From: Phycisphaerae bacterium
GTDB taxonomy: Bacteria > Planctomycetota > Phycisphaerae > UBA1845 > Fen-1342
Direction: 5' to 3'
DNA: 64,000 nucleotides
NCBI GenBank assembly: GCA_028279405.1
Contig: JANQNU010000007.1
Location: 1 to 64,000 of the forward strand
Position 1 is the first letter of the stretch, and the number at the start of each line of letters is the position of its first letter. The notes under the pieces are model-generated. The model ran no database searches and was not told the origin of the DNA. It saw nothing but the letters and a program-made list of their open reading frames with translations. Made by a program: the position numbers and the translations under genes. Positions 50,145 to 58,377 of this stretch are shown here, in pieces.

Positions 50145-51290
50145 TCAACCGGCCGCTTTCGTACGCTCTTCCTGGTCGTCGATCGTCGGCTCCAGCGTCG
50201 GGTCCATTTCGTCCGGGTCGTCATCCACCTCGGCGGCAACGACGTAGGTCGCCGGCCGGGCGGCATGACACATTCGCAGGAACTCCACGAGTTTCTGGCG
50301 GATCTCGGTGTAGGGGAGTTCGTCGTGAATCGCCGACTCGACCCGCTCCGCGGCCTGCGAAATCGGCTCGAATCCGAATCCACCCGCTTCGCCTTTGAGC
50401 TTGCGCAGCTCGAACATCATCGCCTCGGTGTCGTTGGATCCGAAGAGCGATTCGATCTGCCGCATTCGGTCCGGCAGTTCGACCACGAATTCGTCGATCA
50501 GCGCGTGCATCTTGCCGTCGTCGATCATGCTGCTGACCAGCGGCTCGACGCGCGTGTAGCGGAAAACGGCATCCAAGGCCGTACGCGGAATGGGCTTCTC
50601 GAGGAAGTCGTCGCAGCCTGCTTCGAGGCAGTTCTGCCGCAGCGACGGATTGGTCAGCGACGAGATCGCCACGATCGGACGCACGTAGCCTTGCCGCCGA
50701 AGAATCCGGACGGCGCTCAGTCCATCGAGTTCCGGCATCTCGACGTCCATCAGGATCAGGTCGTAGGATTCCCGATGGGCGAGTTTGAGCGCTTCGAGGC
50801 CGTTCTCCACAGAGGTCACTTCGAGGTTCATATCGGTCAGGATGTGCTTGAGCAGCCGGCGCGACATCGCGCTGTCGTCGACCAGCAGCACCCGTGCGCG
50901 AAGCGCATTCGGTACGAACGACGACGGATCGATCGTCTGCGTAAAGGAGACCGTCGCCTCGTGAATGCCCGCGGACCCCGGCACGTAGCGGCAGGCGGTC
51001 ACCCGACCCGCGACCGTGTGCCAGTTGTTGCGAATCGTAATCAGGTGGATCAGGCAGGCGCGGCCGACACTGATGAGGTTGCTGCACAGGAAGGTGAGGC
51101 TGTCGCGACGAAGCACCCGGGCGGCAACACTGTATGTTGTTGTGCTTGTCGGACTGTCCTGCACATCGAGTCGCAAGTTCCGCACGCGATACGAGTACTT
51201 CGTGCCGCGCTGGGACTCCTCGAACTCCTGAACATCAAGCGTGTCCAGCAGATGCAGAATCTCGTTCTCGTCCAGTTTCAACTTGCGCAT
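50145..51290 (-). CDS. Response regulator with N-terminal PilZ-like domain and degenerate Hpt domain
   Basis: 381 residues from the ATG behind GGAAGGG. The N-terminal part (about 1-130) is PilZ-like: a helical cap, then 'YSYRVRNLRLDVQ' and 'GRVTACRYVPGSAGIHEATV' fit the planctomycete PilZ variant but lack a clear DxSxxG. A receiver domain follows (about 137-255) with LLVDDS, LILMDVEMPELDG (phosphoacceptor Asp) and FLEKP (Lys). The C-terminal part (about 265-355) has the Hpt core LRKLKGEAGGFGF, but the position of the phosphorylated His (AHxLKG) is Arg, so this domain cannot take part in a normal phosphorelay. It may be a scaffold. Confidence 0.82.
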   Translation of the reverse strand: MRKLKLDENEILHLLDTLDVQEFEESQRGTKYSYRVRNLRLDVQDSPTSTTTYSVAARVLRRDSLTFLCSNLISVGRACLIHLITIRNNWHTVAGRVTACRYVPGSAGIHEATVSFTQTIDPSSFVPNALRARVLLVDDSAMSRRLLKHILTDMNLEVTSVENGLEALKLAHRESYDLILMDVEMPELDGLSAVRILRRQGYVRPIVAISSLTNPSLRQNCLEAGCDDFLEKPIPRTALDAVFRYTRVEPLVSSMIDDGKMHALIDEFVVELPDRMRQIESLFGSNDTEAMMFELRKLKGEAGGFGFEPISQAAERVESAIHDELPYTEIRQKLVEFLRMCHAARPATYVVAAEVDDDPDEMDPTLEPTIDDQEERTKAAG

Positions 51291-51399
51291 GCAACGCCCT
51301 TCCGCCCCCACACGTCCTGGGTAGCGCTACCTGGAGATTTCAATTCGCAAGCGGATTGTGCAAAGACTTGATGCGATCCGGGATCGCTTTCGGTACGTC

Positions 51400-52278
51400 C
51401 TATTCGACTGACACGAATTTTCGGACGTTGCTAGCCAATTCGGCCGCCGAATACGTTCGGCCCAGGTCGATCGGCAAAAAGACCCCATGGTTATGGTCGC
51501 TGGCAAGGATGATCAACTGCCCGACGACCGTATGACCGGTCTCCTGCGGCGTATGTCCCACGATGAACACGTCCGCATCGAGCCGACGGGCGAAATGCTC
51601 GACGATCTCAGGAGTGTGAAACCGCCCCCACACGAGCGAGTAAGCCGCCCCGCCCGGCGAGCAGTCGGCCATCGTGGGCTTGCGGTCGAACACCGTCGAA
51701 TCGAAGGTCTCGATGGACAACGGGTCGGGCAGGCTATGCGAAAGGAAGATCCCGTTGGCCGTACGCGCCGCAAGTGGCAACGCATCGAGATATGCGCGCA
51801 CGCCTTCCATCACCACCGTCGCCAGCCTGCCGAAACGCGTCTCGACGCCGTGATCGAAATCCTCGATCACGATCCGTCCTCCCTTGGTAATCTCGTGCCG
51901 GCAAAGTTGCGAAAGCTCGTGATTGGACTGTAGGAAGAACACGTTGTCCGGGAACTGGCACTTCCACTCAGCGGCTTTGATCAGCAGATCGATCGAAAGG
52001 TCCGGCTGTCCGGGAGACGGCTCCTCGTGAATCAACTCGTGCAGGATCACACTTCGGCCCGGCGAGCGCTCCAAGGCACAAAACCGCTGCAGCTTCGCGA
52101 AGTTGCGGAGGTTGCCGTGCATGTCGCCGGTCATGACCAGTTGTCCGGCACTCCCGAACGCCAGTAGGGACGCGCTGCGATTGGGATCCTCGCGGATCAG
52201 CGCGGCCGCCTCCTGCAATACCTCGGCAGCACGCTGCCCATCAGTGGTCGGCTGCTCGGACACGAATGACTCCTGCAT
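51400..52278 (-). CDS. PPP-type phosphatase-like protein with altered motif II
   Basis: 292 residues. The calcineurin-type metal motifs are VMTGDMHGN (GDxHG), LQSNHE (in place of GNHE), SHSLPDP and VGHTPQ. The GDxVDRG block between the first and the GNHE motif, which supplies a bridging Asp, is replaced by the sequence ILHELIHEEPSP. The result HELIHEE resembles a HExxH zinc motif, although the rest of the fold looks like a phosphatase. It lies between a Ser/Thr kinase and a receiver protein on the same strand, 110 bases upstream of the latter. It may oppose that kinase. Activity is uncertain because of the altered motif. Confidence 0.75.
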   Translation of the reverse strand: MQESFVSEQPTTDGQRAAEVLQEAAALIREDPNRSASLLAFGSAGQLVMTGDMHGNLRNFAKLQRFCALERSPGRSVILHELIHEEPSPGQPDLSIDLLIKAAEWKCQFPDNVFFLQSNHELSQLCRHEITKGGRIVIEDFDHGVETRFGRLATVVMEGVRAYLDALPLAARTANGIFLSHSLPDPLSIETFDSTVFDRKPTMADCSPGGAAYSLVWGRFHTPEIVEHFARRLDADVFIVGHTPQETGHTVVGQLIILASDHNHGVFLPIDLGRTYSAAELASNVRKFVSVE

Positions 52279-52355
52279 CGCACTCTCTCAGACCAGGTTC
52301 AGGTTCCGCCCCGTTCGGCGGTACCGTCTTCTATCGTTATCGGCACACAGACGCG

Positions 52356-53222
52356 CTACGTGTCGCCCGCGCCGCGCTCCTGCGCTTGTTTCTTTTCGAG
52401 CAGATGCAGCGCCATCTCCACTCGCGAGATGACTGCCCGCATGTCCCGCGGTCGTTTCTCCGGGTTCGTCTCGCAACACTCCATGATCAGCTTCGAAAGC
52501 GGTAGCGGCAACTCCGGCCGCAACTCCACCGGGGGCCGACTGCTCTGCCGCGACTCGATCTCGTGCTTGCGAGCCGCGGTCGGCGCCGTCGAGATCATCG
52601 TGTCGAAGTAGACGCCGGTGACGACCCAGTACATCGTCGCACCGAAATTGAAAATGTCCGTGCGATGATCGAGCGGGTGCCGGTTGATTTGCTCGGGCGC
52701 CATGAAGTCCGGCGTACCCTGCACGCGCGTCTTCTGGTGCCCCAGTGCACAACTTTGCCCGAAGTCGATGATCCGGACGTCGCCGTCGGAGAGAATCAGA
52801 ATATTGTTGGGCTTGATGTCCGCGTGGACGAAACCCGCAGCGTGCATGGCGTGGAGTCCCTCGGCGACCTTGATGAAGATCGGCAGGATCTCCTCCAGTC
52901 GCTCCGGAGGGTGCTCTTCCAGTTTCGTACCGTCCACATACTCCATAACGAGAAACAGCTCACGGGTGCGCAACCATTTCTTGAGCCGGACGATCCGATA
53001 GTACTTTCGCAGGAATCGATGGTCCAGGTTGTGCGCGATCTCGTACTCGTTCTCCGCTTGAACGATGAACTTGTCGCTCTCCTCATCGACACGCTGCACG
53101 TGCTTGATTGCGACCTGGCGTCGCGTCGCGCGCTCTACCGCCAGACTGATCACGGCACCCGCGCCGCGACCGAGTCGATGCACAATCTCGTAGTCTGGGA
53201 GTTGTGAGAGAATCCGACCCAT
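52356..53222 (-). CDS. Serine/threonine protein kinase
   Basis: 288 residues from the ATG; a TTG 54 bases upstream is possible. Hanks-type motifs: glycine loop LGRGAGAV, VAIKHV with the catalytic Lys, a helix-C Glu in ENEYEIAHNLDH, HADIKPNN (catalytic loop HxDxKxxN with Ala in place of Arg, a non-RD kinase), DFGQS, and MAPEQ. There is no C-terminal membrane segment or sensor domain, so it is a soluble kinase with about 15 extra N-terminal residues. Non-RD kinases are not usually activated by loop phosphorylation. It is the first gene of the unit kinase, phosphatase-like protein, receiver protein and globin. Confidence 0.9.
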   Translation of the reverse strand: MGRILSQLPDYEIVHRLGRGAGAVISLAVERATRRQVAIKHVQRVDEESDKFIVQAENEYEIAHNLDHRFLRKYYRIVRLKKWLRTRELFLVMEYVDGTKLEEHPPERLEEILPIFIKVAEGLHAMHAAGFVHADIKPNNILILSDGDVRIIDFGQSCALGHQKTRVQGTPDFMAPEQINRHPLDHRTDIFNFGATMYWVVTGVYFDTMISTAPTAARKHEIESRQSSRPPVELRPELPLPLSKLIMECCETNPEKRPRDMRAVISRVEMALHLLEKKQAQERGAGDT

Positions 53223-53325
53223 CGCGTCCGCTAGCGCGCTGCGCAACCCTCCGTCAAACCGGGCACTGTCAAACAAGGCCGCGGCAGCGTGTCACGCCAC
53301 AGCCCCAAAATGTGAGCCGAGTAGT

Positions 53326-53796
53326 TTAGCGGAGGATGCCCTTGCGGACCAATATGGCGCGGAGGTCCACAGCCGCCGACGGCAGTGTGGTGTTTAGCCG
53401 CGCGTCCGACTCCGAGTGCAGCACGATCTGATCGAGCGGCAACCCATGCCGCGTCATTGCGCCCAATACCGACAGCAGCGCCTCGGCCTGCACTGCGGGG
53501 AGTCGCTCGGCTTCGCCCGCCAGCACCAGCAGGCGCACCGTCGCTTCCCGCGGCTGCCAAACGACCTTCCCTTCGGGGAAGACGACGCAATCGTATCCCG
53601 TCACGTCCGGTGCGGCGTTGGCCGACCCGAACTCGACAACGACGCGCTCGACGGATGGACCGCTCTCCGCCATCAGCAGCGTTTGCGGCTGCGAATACGC
53701 GCGACGCGGCTCGAGCCACATCAGCAGGATGGCACCGCAAGTCATGCTGGAGATGAGGGCGAGTACGACTCGCGCGTTCCGTGCGTCGTCCGTCAT
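53326..53796 (-). CDS. Exported protein with degenerate amidase-like fold
   Basis: 156 residues from the ATG with AGG six bases upstream. A hydrophobic segment (about 10-28) anchors or exports it. The remainder has the pattern of peptidoglycan-recognition/amidase_2 ends: 'YDCVVFPEGKVVWQP', 'VQAEALLSVLGAMTRHGLPL' and 'IVLHSESD', but no set of zinc His residues. I treat the similarity as weak. It converges with no neighbour; the gene to the right diverges. Confidence 0.45.
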   Translation of the reverse strand: MTDDARNARVVLALISSMTCGAILLMWLEPRRAYSQPQTLLMAESGPSVERVVVEFGSANAAPDVTGYDCVVFPEGKVVWQPREATVRLLVLAGEAERLPAVQAEALLSVLGAMTRHGLPLDQIVLHSESDARLNTTLPSAAVDLRAILVRKGILR

Positions 53797-53924
53797 GATG
53801 AACCTGATCCCAGTGCGTCGTGCGTCCATGCACCCGGTTTTGTACCGCAAAAACCACACCGCCGCAATCCAAATCACGCGTTATCGGGCTGATAATCGTC
53901 TCCCGAAACGCGCGAGCTCTGCGC

Positions 53925-53930
53925 TATACT
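53925..53930 (+). promoter_or_regulatory. Possible -10 element just upstream of a start codon
   Basis: TATACT lies six bases before the ATG of the downstream repeat protein, so transcription would begin at or near the start codon and the mRNA would be leaderless. No strong -35 is seen 17 bases upstream. No Shine-Dalgarno is present. Confidence 0.35.
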
Positions 53931-53936
53931 ATCGGT

Positions 53937-55052
53937 ATGGTTCTGACGCTTTGGCAAATACCGTTCCGCATTTTCCTGCTGACCGCCGTCGCCACTGCGT
54001 GTGCGGATACGGTTGTCCTGTCCGGAAAGCCGCCGTTTCGACACGTGCGCGTGACCAAGCTCGACAGCGAAGGTCGGCTGGTCTTTATCGGCGTCTCGCG
54101 GCAAACCTTGCGCAAGCCGCTGGAGCAGGTCGCGTGGCTCTCCATCGACAGCTTCGCATCGCTATCTGCCGCCGAGGATGCGGCTCGGGCCGGGAACCTG
54201 GACGACGCCGTTCGTCGATACCGTGATGCGATCGACCGGGCGCCCGAGCGTTGGCGACGTGACCTTGCGAAAAGTCGTCTGCTCAGGGTCCTGAGCGATG
54301 CCGGGCGCGTGGGTCCTGCCGTCGCGTTGCATCTCGAGCTGCGCAAGGCGATCGAGCCCTATGCGCTGCGAACATTGCCCGAGCCGGGTTCGGCGTCATC
54401 GCGCGAGGCGATCGAAACCGTTTCCGAGCTGCTTCGCCGAACGGAGTCGAGTCGTGTTCGGACCAACCTCGAGAGCGTCCTGGTGCAGCTGCTGATTCAC
54501 GAGGGCGCGGACACCATCCCGGCGTCCCTGACGCTGCCCGAAGAGGTGCTGCCGGGGCGGGTGCATCTGAGCGTCCCCGAGGAATCGAGCACGGCTCCGA
54601 CCTACGGTTTGATCCCGAAAGCGGTGCAAATCACCGACTTGCCGCGGATCCCGGCCGACTCAGTCCTGCTCCGATCGGCCGAAAACGCTTTCGGCGATCG
54701 CTCGGACCCGGCGCGGGCGCTGCGAATCCTGGAAGATGCCAAGCCGTTTGTCGAGCCCGACGCCTGGCCGCACTGGCGCATCATGATGGGACGTGCCCAC
54801 ATCGCCGGGAATACACCGGCGGCCGCCGCCGCGGACTTGCTGGAATTGGCCGAGAACCACCGCGACCCTGCCATTTCGCGAACAAGCCTGTATTATGTGG
54901 GACTTGCGCATGAGGGCATCGAGCGACCGGGTGTCGCTCGGGACATGTATGTCGAACTGCTCAAGGACGAGTCGACGCCTGACGATGTCCGTGGCCTGGC
55001 CCGTGAAGGGCTGAAGCGCGTTGGCGGCGACAACCGTTACCCAGCCGACTGA
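53937..55052 (+). CDS. Exported helical-repeat (TPR-like) protein
   Basis: 371 residues from the ATG of MVLTLWQ. A signal peptide (about 1-23) is followed by a small beta domain (VVLSGKPPFRHVRVTKLDSE) of the kind seen in many planctomycete exported proteins. The rest is helical, with TPR-like pairs such as AEDAARAGNLDDAVRRYRDA and a further one near residue 290-350 (AGNTPAAAAADLLELAENHR). It may assemble a protein complex at the envelope. It ends 61 bases before the chosen miaB start, and the miaB frame is open through the overlap. Confidence 0.6.
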   Translation: MVLTLWQIPFRIFLLTAVATACADTVVLSGKPPFRHVRVTKLDSEGRLVFIGVSRQTLRKPLEQVAWLSIDSFASLSAAEDAARAGNLDDAVRRYRDAIDRAPERWRRDLAKSRLLRVLSDAGRVGPAVALHLELRKAIEPYALRTLPEPGSASSREAIETVSELLRRTESSRVRTNLESVLVQLLIHEGADTIPASLTLPEEVLPGRVHLSVPEESSTAPTYGLIPKAVQITDLPRIPADSVLLRSAENAFGDRSDPARALRILEDAKPFVEPDAWPHWRIMMGRAHIAGNTPAAAAADLLELAENHRDPAISRTSLYYVGLAHEGIERPGVARDMYVELLKDESTPDDVRGLAREGLKRVGGDNRYPAD

Positions 55053-55113
55053 CGACCGACGCGACCCGTGGGGGACGCGGGTCTCGCGGCGCGCGGATGC
55101 AGGCAGAAAGCTC

Positions 55114-56715
55114 GTGTCGAAGACCTATTTCCTCGAAACCTTCGGCTGCCAGATGAACATCCTGGACAGTCAGCTTGTGGAGGGGCAGCTCCAGCAGATG
55201 GGGATGCGCGCCGTGGAGGAGTTCCGCGGTGCGGACGTGATCCTGTTCAACACCTGCTCCGTGCGTCAGCATGCCGAGGACAAGGTCCACTCGCGGCTCG
55301 GCGAGTTGAAGAAGCTCAAGTCAGAGCGGCCCGAAGCGATCATTGGCGTCATCGGCTGCATGGCGGAACGCGAAAAAGAGGGGTTGTTCGTCAAAGCGCC
55401 CCACGTCGATTTGCTCTGCGGGCCCGGCGAGCTCAACCAGCTTCCCGGCCTGCTCAGCGAGTTGCAGTCGCGCCAGGAGCGCATCACCGCGCTGGCGGGC
55501 AGTTTGTCGCGTCGGACGGAGGTGCTGCAACGCGCGCTGGAGTACGACAGCCTCGAAGCGCTGGATCTTGCCCGCGCCCCGGGGCTCGAAGGCAACGTGC
55601 TGCAATCGTATATCCGGGTGCAGCGCGGCTGCGACAAGTTCTGCACGTACTGTGTCGTACCGTTCACGCGCGGTCCGGAGCGGAGTCGACCGCCACAGCA
55701 TATCGTTGAGGAGGCGAAGCAACTGGCGGGCCGTGGCTGTCGGGAAATCACGCTGCTCGGCCAGACGGTCAACTCGTATGTGCATCAGGTAGAAGGCGCC
55801 GCGTTCCCCTTTGCAAAGCTGCTCGAAGCGGTTCACGCGGTTGACGGCATCGATCGCATTCGGTTCGTGACCAGCTTCCCGGCGGATTGGGACGACGACA
55901 TCTTTCGTGTGATGCGCGACTACCCGCGGATCATGCCGTATCTGCATATCCCCGCGCAGTCGGGCTCCGATACCGTGCTCAAGCGAATGAAGCGGACGTA
56001 CTCTTCGGCCAGCTACGTGGAGCTGATGGATCGGGCACGTGACTATCTGCCGAACGTTGCGCTGGCCGGCGACATCATCGTCGGTTTCAGCGGTGAGACT
56101 GACGCCGACTTCGAGAAGAGCATCGAGTTGGTACGCCGGGTTCGCTACCAGAATCTGTATGTTTTCAAATACAGCGCACGACCTGGGACTGCCGCCGACC
56201 GCAATTTGCCGGATGATATCCCGGAAACGGTCAAAGCCGAACGAAACAACGCGCTGCTAGCGGTCCAGCGCGAAGTGGGTCGGAAGATTCGGGACGCGGC
56301 GATCGGGAGCGAGGTCGAAGTGCTGGTCGAGGGGTTCAGTCGAGCGGCGCGCAAGGCGCGTGGCGAAGCCGGCAACCAACTCCGCATGCGCGGCAAGCGC
56401 AGCCCGACGCTGTCGACACAATCCGCCAAGGAGAGTGCCGTGCCGCCTCAGGACGCGCCGCACCAGGAGTCCGAGCAGGATCGCGGCGTGGAGGTCGGCA
56501 GGGAAAAGAGCAACCAGCTTGTCGGACGCACGCCGAGTGACCTGGTGGTGCTGTTCGAGGCGCCGCCGAGCTATGTCGGGTCGATCGTGCGTGTACACGT
56601 CGAGTCGGCAACGGCCTACTCGTTGTTCGGGCGCGTGACCGAGGTCGTCTCCGCACCGCGCGCTGCAAGCGACGATCGAAATCAGGGCAGCGTCTCGCTG
56701 CCGATTGCGGGGTGA
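55114..56715 (+). CDS. miaB: tRNA methylthiotransferase MiaB with an insert in the TRAM domain
   Basis: 533 residues from the GTG of VSKTYFLETFGCQMN; a TTG 93 bases upstream in the same frame is possible but overlaps the previous gene. MTTase cysteines lie in FGCQMN, NTCSVR and IGCMAE. The radical SAM cluster motif is CDKFCTYC. 'PFTRGPERSRPPQHIVEEAK' and 'GDIIVGFSGETDADF' follow. It adds a methylthio group to i6A37 in tRNA. The C-terminal TRAM domain (VEVLVEGFSRAARK ... NQLVGRTPSDLVVLF) is split by a charged, low-complexity insert of about 55 residues, which is unusual for MiaB. The next gene starts 5 bases after its stop. Confidence 0.92.
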   Translation: MSKTYFLETFGCQMNILDSQLVEGQLQQMGMRAVEEFRGADVILFNTCSVRQHAEDKVHSRLGELKKLKSERPEAIIGVIGCMAEREKEGLFVKAPHVDLLCGPGELNQLPGLLSELQSRQERITALAGSLSRRTEVLQRALEYDSLEALDLARAPGLEGNVLQSYIRVQRGCDKFCTYCVVPFTRGPERSRPPQHIVEEAKQLAGRGCREITLLGQTVNSYVHQVEGAAFPFAKLLEAVHAVDGIDRIRFVTSFPADWDDDIFRVMRDYPRIMPYLHIPAQSGSDTVLKRMKRTYSSASYVELMDRARDYLPNVALAGDIIVGFSGETDADFEKSIELVRRVRYQNLYVFKYSARPGTAADRNLPDDIPETVKAERNNALLAVQREVGRKIRDAAIGSEVEVLVEGFSRAARKARGEAGNQLRMRGKRSPTLSTQSAKESAVPPQDAPHQESEQDRGVEVGREKSNQLVGRTPSDLVVLFEAPPSYVGSIVRVHVESATAYSLFGRVTEVVSAPRAASDDRNQGSVSLPIAG

Positions 56716-56720
56716 GAAGC

Positions 56721-57272
56721 ATGATTATCGGGGGCCTGTCTCGTTTGCTCCGGTGGGATTACGACGGGCGGCCGCGCCCGCGGGTTCCGCGCACGATCAT
56801 CCGTGAGCTTCGTGAATATCTCGCGGGGCACGAAGACAAGGTTGAGGCGCACGTCGAGATGACGTGGAGTTTTCTAGGGGCGTTGGCGCTTTTCGGGCGC
56901 CACGAGTCGAGCTTGCGACGGGCTGGCTACGCACGGCGGAACGATCTGTTTCGAGTGCCGGCCGGCCGAACGCTGTTGCTGGAAGAAGAGCTGATCTCGG
57001 TCGAGATGCGACAGGAGCTGCACGTGATGATGGCCGCGATGGTTGTCGTGCAGCGGCTTCGGGCCGACACGGACATCTATCAGCTCGAGTTGCTCTGCTT
57101 CCTGTTGGCGGATGCCTGGGCGGTCCAGACCGGCTTCGGGACCGCCGGACGTGTTCCGGTCGAGTTGGCGGACGACATCGGTCGATTGCCGGTCGATGAG
57201 CCGATGGATCGACGGCAGGTGACGGCTGCGCTGGTGGACGAGATCGATCGGCTGAAGCGCGGCGCACGCTGA
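56721..57272 (+). CDS. Conserved-looking hypothetical protein
   Basis: 183 residues from the ATG behind GGGGTGAG, six bases after miaB ends. It is mostly alpha-helical, with hydrophobic helices near 48-62 and 97-112 that are too amphipathic to be clear membrane spans. No motif recognised. The tight spacing suggests cotranscription with miaB. No function can be named. Confidence 0.5.
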   Translation: MIIGGLSRLLRWDYDGRPRPRVPRTIIRELREYLAGHEDKVEAHVEMTWSFLGALALFGRHESSLRRAGYARRNDLFRVPAGRTLLLEEELISVEMRQELHVMMAAMVVVQRLRADTDIYQLELLCFLLADAWAVQTGFGTAGRVPVELADDIGRLPVDEPMDRRQVTAALVDEIDRLKRGAR

Positions 57273-57416
57273 CGGGCGTCAACTGCCATAAGTTCCGCGC
57301 AGGTTTTGCCGCTTCATCTCCGGTTCCAAACAACGGTCGGGGTTCTAATGGGAGCGAGCCGAATTTCAGCTTACGATACGCGAAATCATCATTGACCCGC
57401 TGCCCTGGAGGAACCC

Positions 57417-58298
57417 ATGCGCAGCGGCTCGGAAAGGACCGCAGCACCCTTGCACTGGATTGTGCCCGCTATCATCGCCGCCTTGCTGAGCCTCATCTCG
57501 GCGGCATCGGCCCACGCTGACCCGATCCCGGCGAAGCCGGAACGTTATGTCGTCGACCTCGCGAACCTGGTCGATGGTGCGTCCGAAACGCGCCTGCTCG
57601 GATACCTCCAGGAGTTGGAGCAGAAGACCGGCTATCAGATGATCGTGCTTACGGTGAATTCGCTCGATGGTGCTTCGATCGACGATTTCTCGCTTCGCAC
57701 CGCTGAAAAGTGGCAGCTCGGTCAGCGCGGCCGCGACAACGGCGTACTGGTCGTCATTGCGAAGAACGACCGGAAGTACCGTATCGAAGTCGGCTACGGT
57801 GCAGAAGCGGTGCTCAATGACAGCTTGGCAGGCCGGATCGCGCGTCGTTACTTCGTCCCAAACTTCAAGGCCGGCAACTACAGCGGGGGTATTCACGACG
57901 GAACGATCGCGCTGATCGATCGGATCGCGAAGAAGACGAATACCAAGATCGAAGGGTTGCCGAAGGTTCGGCGAGGACGTTCCGCGCCGCGCTCCGGTCG
58001 TCGCGCAGCCAAGGCCGGCGGAGTCGTCTGCATGATGAGCCTGTTTATTCTCGTCAGCATCGTCAGCGGGCTCGGACGTCGACGCCGACACTCCACCTGG
58101 GGCTACGGCGGCGGTTGGTTGCCGTGGCTGATTCTGATGAACTCGTCGCGGCACGGCGGAGGCTGGTCGAGCGGCGGCGGTTTCGGGGGCGGCGGCTGGT
58201 CGAGCGGGGGTGGCGGCTTCGGCGGTGGCGGTTTTGGTGGCTTCGGGGGTGGCGGCGGCGGCGGTTTCGGGGGCGGCGGTGCGTCCGGCGGATGGTAA
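57417..58298 (+). CDS. TPM-domain protein with glycine-rich tail
   Basis: 293 residues from the ATG behind CTGGAGG. A signal peptide (about 1-35) is followed by a TPM domain (YVVDLANLVDGASETRLLGY, EKWQLGQRGRDNGVLVVIAK, RIEVGYGAEAVLNDSLAGRI), then a membrane segment (about 200-215) and a C-terminal region of Gly, Ser and Trp repeats. This is the YgcG/TPM_phosphatase arrangement. Members are found beside lemA and act in membrane-protein quality control or stress signalling; the plant homologue is a thylakoid phosphatase. The Gly/Trp tail may be a disordered or condensate-forming segment. Confidence 0.88.
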   Translation: MRSGSERTAAPLHWIVPAIIAALLSLISAASAHADPIPAKPERYVVDLANLVDGASETRLLGYLQELEQKTGYQMIVLTVNSLDGASIDDFSLRTAEKWQLGQRGRDNGVLVVIAKNDRKYRIEVGYGAEAVLNDSLAGRIARRYFVPNFKAGNYSGGIHDGTIALIDRIAKKTNTKIEGLPKVRRGRSAPRSGRRAAKAGGVVCMMSLFILVSIVSGLGRRRRHSTWGYGGGWLPWLILMNSSRHGGGWSSGGGFGGGGWSSGGGGFGGGGFGGFGGGGGGGFGGGGASGGW

Positions 58299-58377
58299 TC
58301 GAACCCGCGTGCGCTGAATGAGACACAATCGAACACGAGTGTGTGTGATGAACGGGCAACTGCCCAGGAGGTTTGAT

